Made by a program: the position numbers and the translations under genes | Shown here: positions 42,156 through 51,222 of the stretch, one piece after another | How the letters are laid out: each line of letters starts with the position of its first letter | Position numbering within the stretch: position 1 is the first letter of the stretch | The notes under the pieces: generated by a model | The model's input: the letters and a program-made list of their open reading frames with translations, nothing else | Databases searched by the model: none | Told to the model about the DNA's origin: nothing | Assembly (NCBI RefSeq): GCF_000472865.1 | Contig: NZ_AXAP01000018.1 | Span: 1 to 64,000, forward strand | Length of the DNA: 64,000 bases | Direction: 5' to 3' | From: Bradyrhizobium elkanii WSM2783 | GTDB lineage: Bacteria > Pseudomonadota > Alphaproteobacteria > Rhizobiales > Xanthobacteraceae

Positions 42156-43094
42156 ATGAGCGGCTGGAGCACTGCAGACATTCCACCCCAGACCGGCAAA
42201 ACCGCCGTGATCACCGGCGCCACCGGCGGGCTCGGCTATGAGACCGCGCTGGCGCTGGCGGGCGCCGGCGCAACCGTGGTGCTGACCGGCCGCAACGACA
42301 TCAAGGGCAGGCACGCGCTCGAGCGCATCCGCGCCCAATATCCCAATGCCGACGTCAGCTACGAGACGCTCGATCTGGCGAGCCTCGCCTCGGTCGCCGA
42401 CTTTGCCGGGCGCTTTGCCATCAGCCGTCCTTCGGTCGATCTCCTCATCAACAATGCCGGCGTGATGGCGCTGCCGAAGCGGCGGACGACGCAGGACGGT
42501 TTCGAGATGCAGCTCGGCATCAATTATCTTGGCCATTACGCGCTCACCGCGCGCCTGCTGCCGCAGCTTCGCCGCGGCCTTAAGCCCCGGGTCGTCAATC
42601 TCTCGAGTCTGGCGCACCGCTCCGGCGCGATCGATTTCGCTGACCTCCAGTCGGAGCGGTCCTACCGCCCGTGGCGCGCCTACTGCCAGTCGAAGCTGGC
42701 GATGCTGATATTTGCGCTCGAATTGCAGCGCCGCAGCGACGCTGCCGGCTGGGGCCTGATGAGCAATGCCGCCCATCCTGGCTATGCGCGCACCGACCTG
42801 ATCCCGAATGGCCCGGGCACGAGGAGCCTATCGTCGTATTTCAGCCGCTTGCTGCAACCCTATGCCAGCCAGTCCGCCGCGGCCGGTGCGTTGCCGACAT
42901 TATTTGCCGCGACCTCGCCGGCCGCCGAGCCCGGCGGCTATTATGGGCCGAACTGGTTCTACGAGTTGAAGGGCCCGCCGGTCGAGGCGAAGATCATGCC
43001 GCAGGCGAAGGATGCCGCGGTCGCGGCGATGCTGTGGGAGGCCTCGGCGACGCTAACCGGGGTCTCCTTCGACCAGTTCGCGGCGGCCGCCTGA
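42156..43094 (+). CDS. short-chain dehydrogenase/reductase
   Basis: 312-residue SDR of the extended retinol-dehydrogenase-like type. Cofactor motif is TGATGGLGYETALALAGAGATVVLTGRN; NNAGVM, the catalytic Ser in VNLSSLAHRSG and YCQSK (Tyr-x3-Lys) are all present. The Arg after TGR suggests NADP(H) preference. The substrate is unknown. AGGAG lies 9 bases before ATG 42156. The likely target of the divergent TetR. Confidence 0.93.
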   Translation: MSGWSTADIPPQTGKTAVITGATGGLGYETALALAGAGATVVLTGRNDIKGRHALERIRAQYPNADVSYETLDLASLASVADFAGRFAISRPSVDLLINNAGVMALPKRRTTQDGFEMQLGINYLGHYALTARLLPQLRRGLKPRVVNLSSLAHRSGAIDFADLQSERSYRPWRAYCQSKLAMLIFALELQRRSDAAGWGLMSNAAHPGYARTDLIPNGPGTRSLSSYFSRLLQPYASQSAAAGALPTLFAATSPAAEPGGYYGPNWFYELKGPPVEAKIMPQAKDAAVAAMLWEASATLTGVSFDQFAAAA

Positions 43095-43182
43095 AAAGCC
43101 CACGGAGTTGCCCTAAATTTCAACACTTTTGCGGTAGCCCCTTGCTTCGATAGGTTTTTCGCGGATCAGAGCAAGAGGCAGC

Positions 43183-44472
43183 ATGGATCGCATCCGAATC
43201 GTCGGCGGCAACGAGCTCAACGGCACCATCTCGATATCCGGCGCGAAGAATGCCGCGCTGCCTCTGATGATCGCGGCGCTCCTCACAAAGGAGACGCTGA
43301 TCCTCGACAACGTGCCGCGGCTTGCCGACGTCGCGCAGCTCCAGCGTATCCTCGGCAATCACGGCGTCGACATCATGTCCGCGGGCAAGCGGCCCGGCGA
43401 CCGCGAGTACCAGGGCCAGACCCTGCACATCTCGGCCGCCGACATTATCGACACCACCGCGCCGTATGATTTGGTGTCGCGGATGCGCGCCAGCTTCTGG
43501 GTGATCGCGCCGCTGATTGCGCGCATGCATGAGGCGAGGGTGTCGCTTCCCGGCGGCTGCGCCATCGGCACCCGGCCGGTCGACCTCCTGATCATGGCGC
43601 TGGAGAAGCTCGGAGCGGAGATCTCGATCGACGGCGGCTATGTGGTCGCGAAAGCGCCCGGTGGCCTGCGCGGCGCCGACATCGCTTTCCCCAAGGTCAC
43701 GGTGAGCGGCACCCATGTCGCGCTGATGGCAGCGACGCTTGCCAGGGGGACCAGCGTCATCACCAACGCCGCCTGCGAGCCTGAAATCGCCGATGTTGCC
43801 GCCTGCCTGAACAAGATGGGCGGGCGCATCACCGGTGCCGGCACGCCCCGCATCATCGTCGAGGGTGTCGCCAGCCTCCACGGCGCGCGCCACACCGTGC
43901 TGCCGGATCGCATCGAGGCCGGCACCTATGCGATGGCGGTCGCGATGACCGGCGGCGAGGTGCAGTTGTCCGGCGCACGGCCGGAATTGCTGCAATCGGC
44001 GCTCGATGTACTCTGCGAAGCCGGCGCCACCGTCAGCGTCAACAATGACGGTATCCGCATCGGCCGCAACGGCGCCGGCCTTCGCCCGGTCAAGGTCACG
44101 ACCGCCCCGTTCCCCGGCTTCCCGACCGATCTGCAGGCGCAACTAATGGCGCTGATGACCTGCGCCGACGGCGCGTCCGTCATCACTGAGACGATCTTCG
44201 AGAACCGTTTCATGCATGTGCAGGAACTGGCGCGGTTCGGCGCCAGGATCTCGCTCGACGGCGAGACCGCCACGATAAGCGGCACCGACACATTGCGCGG
44301 CGCGCCGGTCATGGCGACGGACCTGCGCGCGTCCGTCTCACTGGTCATCGCCGGCCTTGCCGCCGAGGGCGAGACCATGGTCAACCGCGTCTACCATCTC
44401 GATCGCGGCTTCGAGCGGCTGGAGGAGAAGTTGTCGGCCTGCGGCGCGTCGATCGAGCGCATCAGGGACTGA
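43183..44472 (+). CDS. murA: UDP-N-acetylglucosamine 1-carboxyvinyltransferase
   Basis: 429-residue MurA, which adds enolpyruvate from PEP to UDP-GlcNAc in the first committed step of peptidoglycan synthesis. The N-terminus MDRIRIVGGNELNGTISISGAKNAALP carries the conserved Lys-Asn. The active-site loop holds the fosfomycin-reactive Cys in LPGGCAIGTRPVDL. C-terminal blocks include FPTDLQAQLMALMT, ITETIFENRFMHV and the DLRASVSLVIAGLAAEG segment. Full length. Cytoplasmic. Its neighbours are other housekeeping genes in the usual rhizobial order. Confidence 0.97.
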   Translation: MDRIRIVGGNELNGTISISGAKNAALPLMIAALLTKETLILDNVPRLADVAQLQRILGNHGVDIMSAGKRPGDREYQGQTLHISAADIIDTTAPYDLVSRMRASFWVIAPLIARMHEARVSLPGGCAIGTRPVDLLIMALEKLGAEISIDGGYVVAKAPGGLRGADIAFPKVTVSGTHVALMAATLARGTSVITNAACEPEIADVAACLNKMGGRITGAGTPRIIVEGVASLHGARHTVLPDRIEAGTYAMAVAMTGGEVQLSGARPELLQSALDVLCEAGATVSVNNDGIRIGRNGAGLRPVKVTTAPFPGFPTDLQAQLMALMTCADGASVITETIFENRFMHVQELARFGARISLDGETATISGTDTLRGAPVMATDLRASVSLVIAGLAAEGETMVNRVYHLDRGFERLEEKLSACGASIERIRD

Positions 44473-44513
44473 TATCGGGGGAACCGGTTCTGATCCAGGA
44501 GATTGCTTTCGGC

Positions 44514-44957
44514 ATGATACCGCCCGCACCACTCAAACTGATTGCACTCGATGCCGACGATCTGGCCGTGATCTCGGCGCATGTGCAGGATGCCCACGTG
44601 CAGGCCTCCGACATCGTCTGGCGCCAGGGCGAGAAGCGGCTCGTGGTCGGCATGTCCAGGCTGGATTGGGAGCAGACGCTGTCGGGCGAAACCGCCTCGC
44701 GCCGGCTGATCGCGGCGCTGCGCTTCGACCGCGTGCTTGCCTGCAAGTCACGCAAGATCAACCTGGAGGCGCCGGACGCCACCCTGGAACTGCTCGGCAT
44801 CGAGTTTCACCAGGGCGCCGCCCCCGGCGGCAGCGCGCTGCTCCTGTTCAGCCAGGGCGCCACGCTCCGGCTCGACGTCGAATGCCTGGAATGCGAATTG
44901 ACCGACCTCGGCCCCGACGACCTCGGCACCGCGCCGGCAGTCCCGGAGCTGCCGTAG
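44514..44957 (+). CDS. DUF2948 family protein
   Basis: 147 residues beginning APLKLIALDADDLAVISAHVQDAHVQASDI, with KRLVVGMSRLDWE, LRFDRVLACKSRKI and LRLDVECLECELTDLG. This pattern is DUF2948, conserved next to murA and hisD in Rhizobiales. Function unknown. The stop codon TAG at 44955-44957 lies inside the first bases of a palindromic repeat (44954-45034). Confidence 0.88.
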   Translation: MIPPAPLKLIALDADDLAVISAHVQDAHVQASDIVWRQGEKRLVVGMSRLDWEQTLSGETASRRLIAALRFDRVLACKSRKINLEAPDATLELLGIEFHQGAAPGGSALLLFSQGATLRLDVECLECELTDLGPDDLGTAPAVPELP

Positions 44958-45034
44958 GGTGGGCAAAGCGAAGCGTGCCCACCACCACGAGCGGAATGCT
45001 TAATGGTGGGCACGCTGCGCTTTGCCCACCCTAC
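44954..45034. repeat. palindromic repeat, GTAGGGTGGGC family, copy 2
   Basis: Arms GTAGGGTGGGCAAAGCGAAG and GCTGCGCTTTGCCCACCCTAC, with the same length (81 bases) and the same outer sequence as 225-305. Only the central 15 to 20 bases differ. Its first arm supplies the stop codon of the DUF2948 gene. Confidence 0.9.
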
Positions 45035-45127
45035 GGGCCGGGCCCCTTTGTCCGCCATCGAGGGTTGACGGCCCCTATCCGCCGCGCCATTGAGCAGGGA
45101 CCCTGAATCCAAATTCAAGAACGCCCC

Positions 45128-46423
45128 ATGCCCCTCCGCCTGGACCGAAGCAGCGCCGATTTCGAGCAGCGTTTTGCCGCCTTCCTTGCCGCCAAGCGCG
45201 AGGTGTCGGCCGATGTCGAGCGCGCCACGCGGGCGATCGTCGACGATGTGGTGGCGCGGGGCGATGCCGCGCTGATCGAGGCGACCCGCAAATTCGACCG
45301 GCTAGAGCTCGATGCCTCCAACTTGCGCGTCACCGCGGCCGAGATCGATGGCGCGGTGAAGGCCTGCGATGCCGCCACGGTCGATGCGCTCAAGCTGGCC
45401 CGCGACCGCATCGAGAGCTTCCATCAGCGCCAGATGCCGAAGGACGAGCGCTTTGTCGACCCGCTCGGCGTCGAGCTCGGCTGGCGCTGGAGCGCGGTCG
45501 AGGCGGTCGGGCTTTACGTGCCCGGCGGCACCGCGGCCTACCCGTCCTCCGTGCTGATGAACGCGGTGCCGGCCAAGGTTGCCGGCGTCCCGCGCGTGGT
45601 GATGGTGGTGCCGGCGCCCGACGGCAGGCTCAACCCGCTGGTGCTGGCGGCCGCCCATCTCGGCGGCGTCTCCGAGATCTATCGCGTCGGCGGCGCGCAG
45701 GCAGTGGCGGCGCTCGCCTATGGCACGGCCACGATCGCGCCCGTTGCAAAAATCGTCGGCCCCGGCAACGCGTATGTTGCCGCTGCCAAACGGCTGGTGT
45801 TCGGCAAGGTCGGCATCGACATGATCGCTGGCCCATCCGAAGTGCTTGTCATCGCCGACGACACCGGCAATGCCGACTGGATCGCCGCCGATCTGCTGGC
45901 GCAGGCCGAGCATGATACGAGCGCGCAATCGATCCTGATCACCGATTCTGCGCGGCTCGCCGCCGATGTCGAGCGTGCGGTGGAGGCGCAGCTCGCAACC
46001 CTGCCGCGCGCGGAAATCGCGCGCGCCTCGTGGAATGATTTCGGCGCGATCATCCTGGTGAAAAAGCTCGACCATGCGGTGGCGCTCGCGAATGCGATCG
46101 CGGCGGAGCATCTTGAGGTTATGACTGCCGATGCGGAGGCGTTCGCGGCGAAAGTCCGCAACGCCGGCGCGATCTTCTTGGGCCCGCATACGCCGGAAGC
46201 GATCGGCGATTATGTCGGCGGCTCAAACCATGTGCTGCCGACCGCGCGCTCGGCACGGTTCTCGTCCGGCCTCGGCGTGCTCGACTTCATGAAGCGGACC
46301 TCGATCCTGAAATGCGGCCCCGACCAGTTGCGCGCCCTGGGGCCGGCCGCGATGACTCTCGGCAAGGCCGAGGGGCTGGACGCCCATTCCCGTTCCGTCG
46401 GATTGCGCCTCAATCTGTCATGA
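45128..46423 (+). CDS. hisD: histidinol dehydrogenase
   Basis: 431-residue zinc enzyme that oxidises L-histidinol to L-histidine in two NAD-dependent steps, the last reactions of histidine synthesis. Blocks visible are VGLYVPGGTAAYPSSVLMNAVPA, VYRVGGAQAVAALAYGT-like ISEIYRVGGAQAVAALAYG, GPGNAYVAAAKRLV, IDMIAGPSEVLVIAD, AQAEHDTSAQSIL (general base region), and AEHLEVM. Length is normal. ATG at 45128. Its stop overlaps the UPF0262 start (ATGA), so the two are translationally coupled. Confidence 0.97.
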   Translation: MPLRLDRSSADFEQRFAAFLAAKREVSADVERATRAIVDDVVARGDAALIEATRKFDRLELDASNLRVTAAEIDGAVKACDAATVDALKLARDRIESFHQRQMPKDERFVDPLGVELGWRWSAVEAVGLYVPGGTAAYPSSVLMNAVPAKVAGVPRVVMVVPAPDGRLNPLVLAAAHLGGVSEIYRVGGAQAVAALAYGTATIAPVAKIVGPGNAYVAAAKRLVFGKVGIDMIAGPSEVLVIADDTGNADWIAADLLAQAEHDTSAQSILITDSARLAADVERAVEAQLATLPRAEIARASWNDFGAIILVKKLDHAVALANAIAAEHLEVMTADAEAFAAKVRNAGAIFLGPHTPEAIGDYVGGSNHVLPTARSARFSSGLGVLDFMKRTSILKCGPDQLRALGPAAMTLGKAEGLDAHSRSVGLRLNLS

Positions 46424-46923
46424 ACAAGCCGCCCACTGAGGAGGACCCCAACAATCGCATCGTCGCGGTGACGCTCGATGAGGAATCGATCGGGCGTTCC
46501 GGGCCGGATATCGAGCATGAGCGCGCGATCGCAATCTACGATTTGATCGAGCAGAACCTGTTCGCGCCGGCCGGCGCGGAGAGCGGGCCGTACACGCTGC
46601 ACATCGCCATCACCGGCAACCGGCTGATGTTCGACATCAGGCGGGAGGACGGCACGCCTGTCGTGGCGCATCTGTTGTCGCTGACGCCGTTCCGGCGGAT
46701 CGTGAAGGACTATTTCATGATCTGCGACAGCTACTATCAGGCGATCCGCACCGCGACGCCGGACAAGATCGAGGCCATCGACATGGGCCGCCGCGGCATC
46801 CATGACGAGGGCTCGCGCACGCTGCAGGAGCGGCTGAAGGGCAAGGTGCGGGTCGATTTCGAAACCGCGCGGCGGCTGTTCACGCTGATCTGCGTCCTCC
46901 ACTGGAAGGGGCAGGACGCATGA
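46420..46923 (+). CDS. UPF0262 family protein
   Basis: 167-residue UPF0262 protein. Signature segments are NRIVAVTLDEESIGRSGPDIEHERAIAIYDLIEQN, IAITGNRLMFDIR, and LTPFRRIVKDYFMICDSYYQAIR. It is conserved after hisD throughout Rhizobiales; function unknown. The ATG at 46420 overlaps the hisD stop by four bases. Confidence 0.92.
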   Translation: MNKPPTEEDPNNRIVAVTLDEESIGRSGPDIEHERAIAIYDLIEQNLFAPAGAESGPYTLHIAITGNRLMFDIRREDGTPVVAHLLSLTPFRRIVKDYFMICDSYYQAIRTATPDKIEAIDMGRRGIHDEGSRTLQERLKGKVRVDFETARRLFTLICVLHWKGQDA

Positions 46924-46958
46924 GGCGCGCGCGGCCGCAATCCAACAAAGCTTGAGCG

Positions 46959-47423
46959 ATGGGGGCGCCGCCCGCGCGCAATCCGCAGGCCGTGTTGTTC
47001 GCATGCGGCCAGAACAGCGTGCGTTCGCCGATGGCGGCGAGCCTGCTGCAGCAGATGTTCCCGCAAGGGCTTTATGTGCGCTCCGCCGGCGTGAAAAAGG
47101 GCGAGCTCGATCCGTTCGCAGTCGCCGTGATGGGCGAACTCGGCCAGGATATCTCCGCCCACAAGCCGATCACCTTCGACGAGCTCGAGGATTGGGAAGG
47201 GCTGAACTTCGACCTCATCGTCACGTTGTCCCCGGAAGCCCACCACAAGGCGCTGGAGCTGACCCGCACGCTCGCCGCCGACGTCGAATACTGGCCGACC
47301 CACGACCCGACCGGCACCGAAGGCAACCGCGAGCAGAAACTGCAGGCCTATCGCGAAGTCTGCGACGGTCTCCTGACCCGCATCCGCCGCCGTTTTGCCA
47401 AGGCCGGTGCCACGAACGAGTAG
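46959..47423 (+). CDS. low-molecular-weight phosphatase / arsenate-reductase-like protein
   Basis: 154-residue protein with the P-loop CGQNSVRSPMA (C-x5-R-S) near the N-terminus, and the distal general-acid region YWPTHDPTGTEGN containing DP. These are the elements of the LMW protein-tyrosine-phosphatase fold. The place after hisD and UPF0262 is conserved in Rhizobiales. Whether it acts on phosphotyrosine, arsenate or another substrate is unknown; the thioredoxin-type arsenate reductase Cys set is not evident. Confidence 0.88.
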   Translation: MGAPPARNPQAVLFACGQNSVRSPMAASLLQQMFPQGLYVRSAGVKKGELDPFAVAVMGELGQDISAHKPITFDELEDWEGLNFDLIVTLSPEAHHKALELTRTLAADVEYWPTHDPTGTEGNREQKLQAYREVCDGLLTRIRRRFAKAGATNE

Positions 47424-47457
47424 GCGTATAATTGCCGACGTCGCTGCCACACACTCC

Positions 47458-47672
47458 CGCCTCTCCCTGCAAGGGAGAGGCGGGATTGCATCGCCAGATG
47501 CAATCCGGGTGAGGGTCCCCGGTCTATCGAGAGACGAGCGCACGCGGAGCCAACCCCTCACCCAATCGAGTCCGCGTCCACCCCCTGAGCCGCCCTCTCC
47601 CACAAGGGATGAGGGCACATCAGCTCGCACCGCAACCTTCTCCTTGTGGGAGAAGGTGGCGCGAGGCGCCGG
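47458..47672. repeat. compound palindromic repeat, CTCTCCC...GGGAGAGG family, copy 3 (longest)
   Basis: CGCCTCTCCCTGCAAGGGAGAGGCG, an inner GATTGCATC / GATGCAATC stem and GGGTGAGGG are followed about 60 bases later by CCCTCACCC and further inverted units (CCTCTCCCAC, CTTCTCCTTGTGGGAGAAG). It fills much of the gap between the phosphatase and maf genes, whose remaining part (47673-47900) shows nothing recognisable. Confidence 0.8.
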
Positions 47673-47900
47673 ATGGGCGATTCTCTCCGCACGCACAGGA
47701 CCGGCAGTCAGATGTCATCGTTGGCCGCGCGCTCACGGTTGCCCCTTTGTCGCTTCCCTGACAAAGAGCTGTGCTTATGGGGCACGTATCCTCCTGATGG
47801 AAATGATTCGCAGCCGGGTTCCACGGTTGTGAAACAAGGCCCCTTCCGATAGGTTCCGCGCGCGCTTACCCACCCAATCCTGCTTCTTCCAAGAGCCTGC

Positions 47901-48533
47901 ATGCTTGGCCGTCCCAAACTCGTTCTTGCTTCCGGCTCGCCGCGGCGGCTGGCATTGCTCAACCAGGCCGGCATCGAGCCGGATGCGCTGCGTCCGGCCG
48001 ATGTCGACGAGACCCCGCGGCGGGGCGAGCTGCCGCGCGCCTGCGCCAACCGCCTGGCGCGGGCCAAGGCGGAAGCGGCGCTGAAATCGGTGCAGCTCGA
48101 CGACGACATCCGCGGCTCCTTCATTCTGGCTGCCGACACCGTGGTCGCGGTCGGCCGCCGCATCCTCCCCAAGGCCGAGTTGGTGGATGAGGCCGCGCAG
48201 TGCCTGAGACTGCTGTCGGGCCGTAACCACCGCGTCTACACCGCGATTTGCGTCGTGACCCCGAGGGAAGCGTTCCGCCAGCGCCTGGTCGAAACCCGCG
48301 TGCGTTTCAAGCGTTTGAGTGAGGATGACATCCAGGCCTATATCGGTTCGGGCGAATGGCGCAGCAAAGCTGGCGGCTACGCCGTGCAGGGCATCGCCGG
48401 CTCCTTCGTGGTCAAGATGGTCGGTTCCTACAGCAATGTCGTGGGCCTGCCGCTCTATGAAACGGTCACGCTGCTCGGCGGCGAAGGTTTTCCGATCCGA
48501 TACGGCTGGCTGAACACCGCTACGGTTGGTTGA
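47901..48533 (+). CDS. maf: Maf-type nucleoside-triphosphate pyrophosphatase
   Basis: 210-residue Maf protein. N-terminal LVLASGSPRRLALLNQAGIEPD is the nucleotide-binding start; the catalytic acidic motif is FILAADTVVAVGRRIL, with the LSGRNHRVYTAI and EWRSKAGGYAVQGIAGSFVVKMVGSYSNVVGLPLYET blocks following. Maf enzymes hydrolyse non-canonical nucleotides such as modified UTP or dTTP. Its TGA is immediately followed by the ATG of yacG. Confidence 0.94.
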   Translation: MLGRPKLVLASGSPRRLALLNQAGIEPDALRPADVDETPRRGELPRACANRLARAKAEAALKSVQLDDDIRGSFILAADTVVAVGRRILPKAELVDEAAQCLRLLSGRNHRVYTAICVVTPREAFRQRLVETRVRFKRLSEDDIQAYIGSGEWRSKAGGYAVQGIAGSFVVKMVGSYSNVVGLPLYETVTLLGGEGFPIRYGWLNTATVG

Positions 48534-48740
48534 ATGCCGGAACAGCGAAAACAGGCGGGCGCCGCGGGGGCGCCTGCGAAGGCCGAGAAGCCGTCCAGAC
48601 CGTGCCCGATCTGCGGCAAGCCCGCCGAGCATGCGTTCCGCCCGTTCTGTTCCGCCCGCTGCCGTGACGTCGACCTCAACCGCTGGCTCTCCGGCACCTA
48701 CATTGTCCCCGGCCGTGACGACCAGGCCGAGGAGGAATAG
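48534..48740 (+). CDS. yacG: DNA gyrase inhibitor YacG
   Basis: 68-residue zinc protein. The zinc site is C-P-I-C then F-C-S-A-R-C (CPICGKPAEHAFRPFCSARCRDVDLNRW), followed by WLSGTYIVPG. YacG binds GyrB and blocks DNA binding in E. coli. Directly abuts maf without spacing, the usual maf-yacG pair in alphaproteobacteria. Confidence 0.94.
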   Translation: MPEQRKQAGAAGAPAKAEKPSRPCPICGKPAEHAFRPFCSARCRDVDLNRWLSGTYIVPGRDDQAEEE

Positions 48741-48904
48741 GTTAGGTTTACCAATAAGTTGTGGAAAAGGCCGGTTCGATCAGGATCCCTCCGCCAGGCC
48801 GGGCTCGCCGCGCCGTAGCCAAAGGCGAAGGCGGGTGGACAGCGGCCCTCCACCCCACTATAACCCGCCCGCTCGCTCGGCCTTTTCCGGCCGTCTCGCG
48901 ACCT

Positions 48905-48980
48905 GCCCAGGTAGCTCAGTTGGTAGAGCATGCGACTGAAAATCGCAGTGTCGGTGGTTCGATTCCGCCCCTGGGCACCA
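48905..48980 (+). tRNA. tRNA-Phe (GAA anticodon)
   Basis: 76 bases: acceptor GCCCAGG pairs with CCTGGGC, D-arm TAGCTCAGTTGGTAGAGCA, anticodon stem-loop with CTGAAAA (anticodon GAA), T-arm GGTTCGATTCC, discriminator A and encoded CCA. Confidence 0.97.
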
Positions 48981-49496
48981 ACGCTCCCACCGACATTTTA
49001 TTGGGTGGGGCTGCGTCAGGGCGGCTCGGCGCCCGCGAACTTCGAAATGGATCGGATCGCCAGGCCCGATCCGCGGCGCGACGACGATGCTGTCGATGAG
49101 TTCGCGCAGCTTGAGGCACGCAGCTTTGGCATCGGCAGCCGAAAGCGCTTTCGCGAGTTGCTCCACCGCATCGAGATAGACGGCGATAGTCGCCGGATGC
49201 AGGGTGATGACGTTCGCTTCGGCCGCCCGAGCGAGGTGCGCCTCCTGGCGATCAATCTCGACGTCGAGTTCGGCGACCCTGGCGCCGACCATGCGTCCGG
49301 TCAATTCTCCCTTCGCAACGGCGTCGACCAGTCTGGCCGCCTCACGGCGCGCATCCCGTAGCTTGCGCTCGGCCGCGGAGCTCTCGCGCGACCGCTCGTT
49401 AGAGAGCCGCGCCCATTCCTCGGCAAAGCCCCGGCGGGCGGCCTCGGCAAATGCGGGCGTCGCATTCTTCGCGCCATTGGTGCCGTTGAGGGTCAT
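48981..49496 (-). pseudogene. C-terminal remnant of a large serine recombinase at tRNA-Phe
   Basis: About 170 minus-strand codons from MTLNGTNGAKN. The body (FAEEWARLSNERSRESSAAERKLRDARREAARLVDAV, then LDVEIDRQEAHLARAAEANVITLHPATIAVYLDAVEQLAKAL and LRELIDSIVVAPR) has the coiled-coil and C-terminal features of large serine recombinases. The catalytic resolvase domain and zinc-ribbon part are missing. The frame runs on without a stop into the antisense of tRNA-Phe, so the true 3' end is lost. The remnant abuts the 3' end of the tRNA gene, which is where integrative elements insert. Confidence 0.72.
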
Positions 49497-49807
49497 CGGC
49501 GGTCGATCAGGCGGCCAAGGCTTCGGACCGGGTTCGAAATACCACCGCGGTTGCCTGCGCGATAATGCCAGTGCTAACGAGAAGAGGGCGCTGATCAGGT
49601 CGTTGCGGCCGGACCTATGGCAGCCGCCTTCGGATGAACAGTCCCCGTCGGCAGCACCGGCTTTCATTTCCAGGCAGCGCGGGGCCGCGGCGCTTTAAAT
49701 TGCCTGTCACGCTGGCGACCCTTGAGCTGACCGCAAATCGCATTTCGCCGCTCATTCACCGCCTTGATTGCATCGGGTGACCGCAGGCGATGGTTGGCGG
49801 TGGAATC
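49497..49807. other. intergenic stretch beyond the recombinase remnant
   Basis: About 310 bases. Upstream recombinase sequence should lie here in an intact element, but no further recombinase similarity is visible. The last 60 bases before the catalase stop are unremarkable. Confidence 0.4.
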
Positions 49808-51091
49808 TTATGTTTCCTCCTCCGCCTGTTCGATCGCTGCAGGCATTTTAGCCACTGACATCAACGTGCGGGCGACCTGATTGAGCAATTGATCGGCGTT
49901 CTCTTCCTCCGCCAAGGACTTCGAGAGTAGCGCGACTATGGCGCTGTGCCGCAGTTGCTGAGCGAGGTTCTTTGCGGTGGTATAGGCCGACATCTCGTAA
50001 TGTTCCACGCGCTGAGCCGCACCGATGAGTGCCAAGTCCGCGAGCGCGTCCTCCTTTTTCTCACCCTCGTCCATGACTTCCTGGCCTTCCTCGACCAGGC
50101 CCATCATGCCTTTGCAGGCCTTCGCTCGTGCGGTCTCCCCGAGCAGCGAGAAGCACTCGTTGAGCCGCTCAATCTGTTCTTCCGTCTCCATCAAGTGCTG
50201 CTCGAAAAGTTCTCGCAGGCGATCGAATCGGGCCGCCCTCGCCATTTTGGGAAGAGCCTTGGTGAGCTGCTTCTCCGCGTGCAGAATGTCTCGCAGTTCA
50301 TGGACAAGCAGCTCGCTCACGCCCTCAGGGGCCGTCGGTGGGGAACTCTCGGTCTTGATCACGGTGGCCGTTTCGCCGTTGCCTTCGGGGAGCAGGGCCG
50401 GAGAGGCCATGAATTCCCAATCGCCGCCTTCATTCCAAGGCCCGCGAGTATCGATCTCGCCTTCATCTCCAGCACCGGTCGAATCGTTGAAGAACTGATT
50501 CACGAGGCCCGGGGTCGGCGGGATCTTGCCAATCGAGAACGCGGGCTTCTTCATGCTCTCGAGCGCGGCAGCAAAGGCCTTCATGTGCGTGATTTCGCGA
50601 GTCATCAGGAACTGCAGTGCGTCCTTGCTGCCCGCATCGTCGCAAAAGTTGATCAATCGTTCATAGACGATCTTCGCGCGCGCCTCGGCCGCAATGTTGC
50701 TGCGGAGATCAACGTCCAATTCGCCGGTGATCTTCAGATAATCCGCGGTCCAGGGATTTCCCTGCGAATTGAACAGATTGACGCCTCCACCGCCTGCGAT
50801 TGCGATCAATGGATCGGCCTCAGCCTTCTCACGATCGAACTTCGTCGGTTTAAGATGCATACGGGCGAGACAGCCGACGATCTCGAGATGACTTAATTCC
50901 TCCGTGCCGATGTCCATCAGCAGGTCCTTGCGATCCGGGTCTTCGCAGTTGAGCCCCTGGATCGAGTATTGCATCGCCGCCGCCAGCTCTCCATTCGCTC
51001 CTCCAAATTGCTCGAGAAGCATATTGCCGAACCGAGCATCGGGCTCGTCAACGCGCACGGTATACATGAGCTTCTTGACGTGATGATACAT
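49808..51091 (-). CDS. manganese catalase fused to a YciE-type ferritin-like domain
   Basis: 427 residues. The N-terminal part (about 1-240) is a dimanganese catalase: MYHHVKKLMYTVRV, MLLEQFGGANGELAAAMQY with Glu ligand, IGTEELSHLEIVG (Glu and His ligands), and later RAKIVYERL and MTREITHMKAF. After a Gly/Ser/Thr-rich linker, residues about 258-427 form a DUF892/YciE domain with HELRDILHAEKQLTKALPKM, HLMETEEQIERLNECF and VEHYEMSAYTTAKNLA. Stand-alone manganese catalases are about 280-300 residues, so this is a two-domain fusion. It decomposes peroxide without haem. Last gene of a minus-strand set with the genes at 51693 and 52976. Confidence 0.9.
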   Translation of the reverse strand: MYHHVKKLMYTVRVDEPDARFGNMLLEQFGGANGELAAAMQYSIQGLNCEDPDRKDLLMDIGTEELSHLEIVGCLARMHLKPTKFDREKAEADPLIAIAGGGGVNLFNSQGNPWTADYLKITGELDVDLRSNIAAEARAKIVYERLINFCDDAGSKDALQFLMTREITHMKAFAAALESMKKPAFSIGKIPPTPGLVNQFFNDSTGAGDEGEIDTRGPWNEGGDWEFMASPALLPEGNGETATVIKTESSPPTAPEGVSELLVHELRDILHAEKQLTKALPKMARAARFDRLRELFEQHLMETEEQIERLNECFSLLGETARAKACKGMMGLVEEGQEVMDEGEKKEDALADLALIGAAQRVEHYEMSAYTTAKNLAQQLRHSAIVALLSKSLAEEENADQLLNQVARTLMSVAKMPAAIEQAEEET

Positions 51092-51222
51092 GATGGGCCT
51101 CGCGGGATGCTGAAATACCTGCCCACAACTCTCCAGATTGAAGGACGTTCCTGAGTTCTCAATGCCAGCAATCCGAAGGCTGCGCGAAAGGACGCTCACA
51201 TAGTCAAGGCCCAATGAGAGGG

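Noticed and set aside
48858..48980. Extension of the recombinase reading frame through tRNA-Phe (AESNHRHCDFQSHALPTELP)
   Set aside because: This peptide is simply the antisense translation of the tRNA gene and is a common annotation artefact, so the pseudogene is ended at the tRNA boundary.
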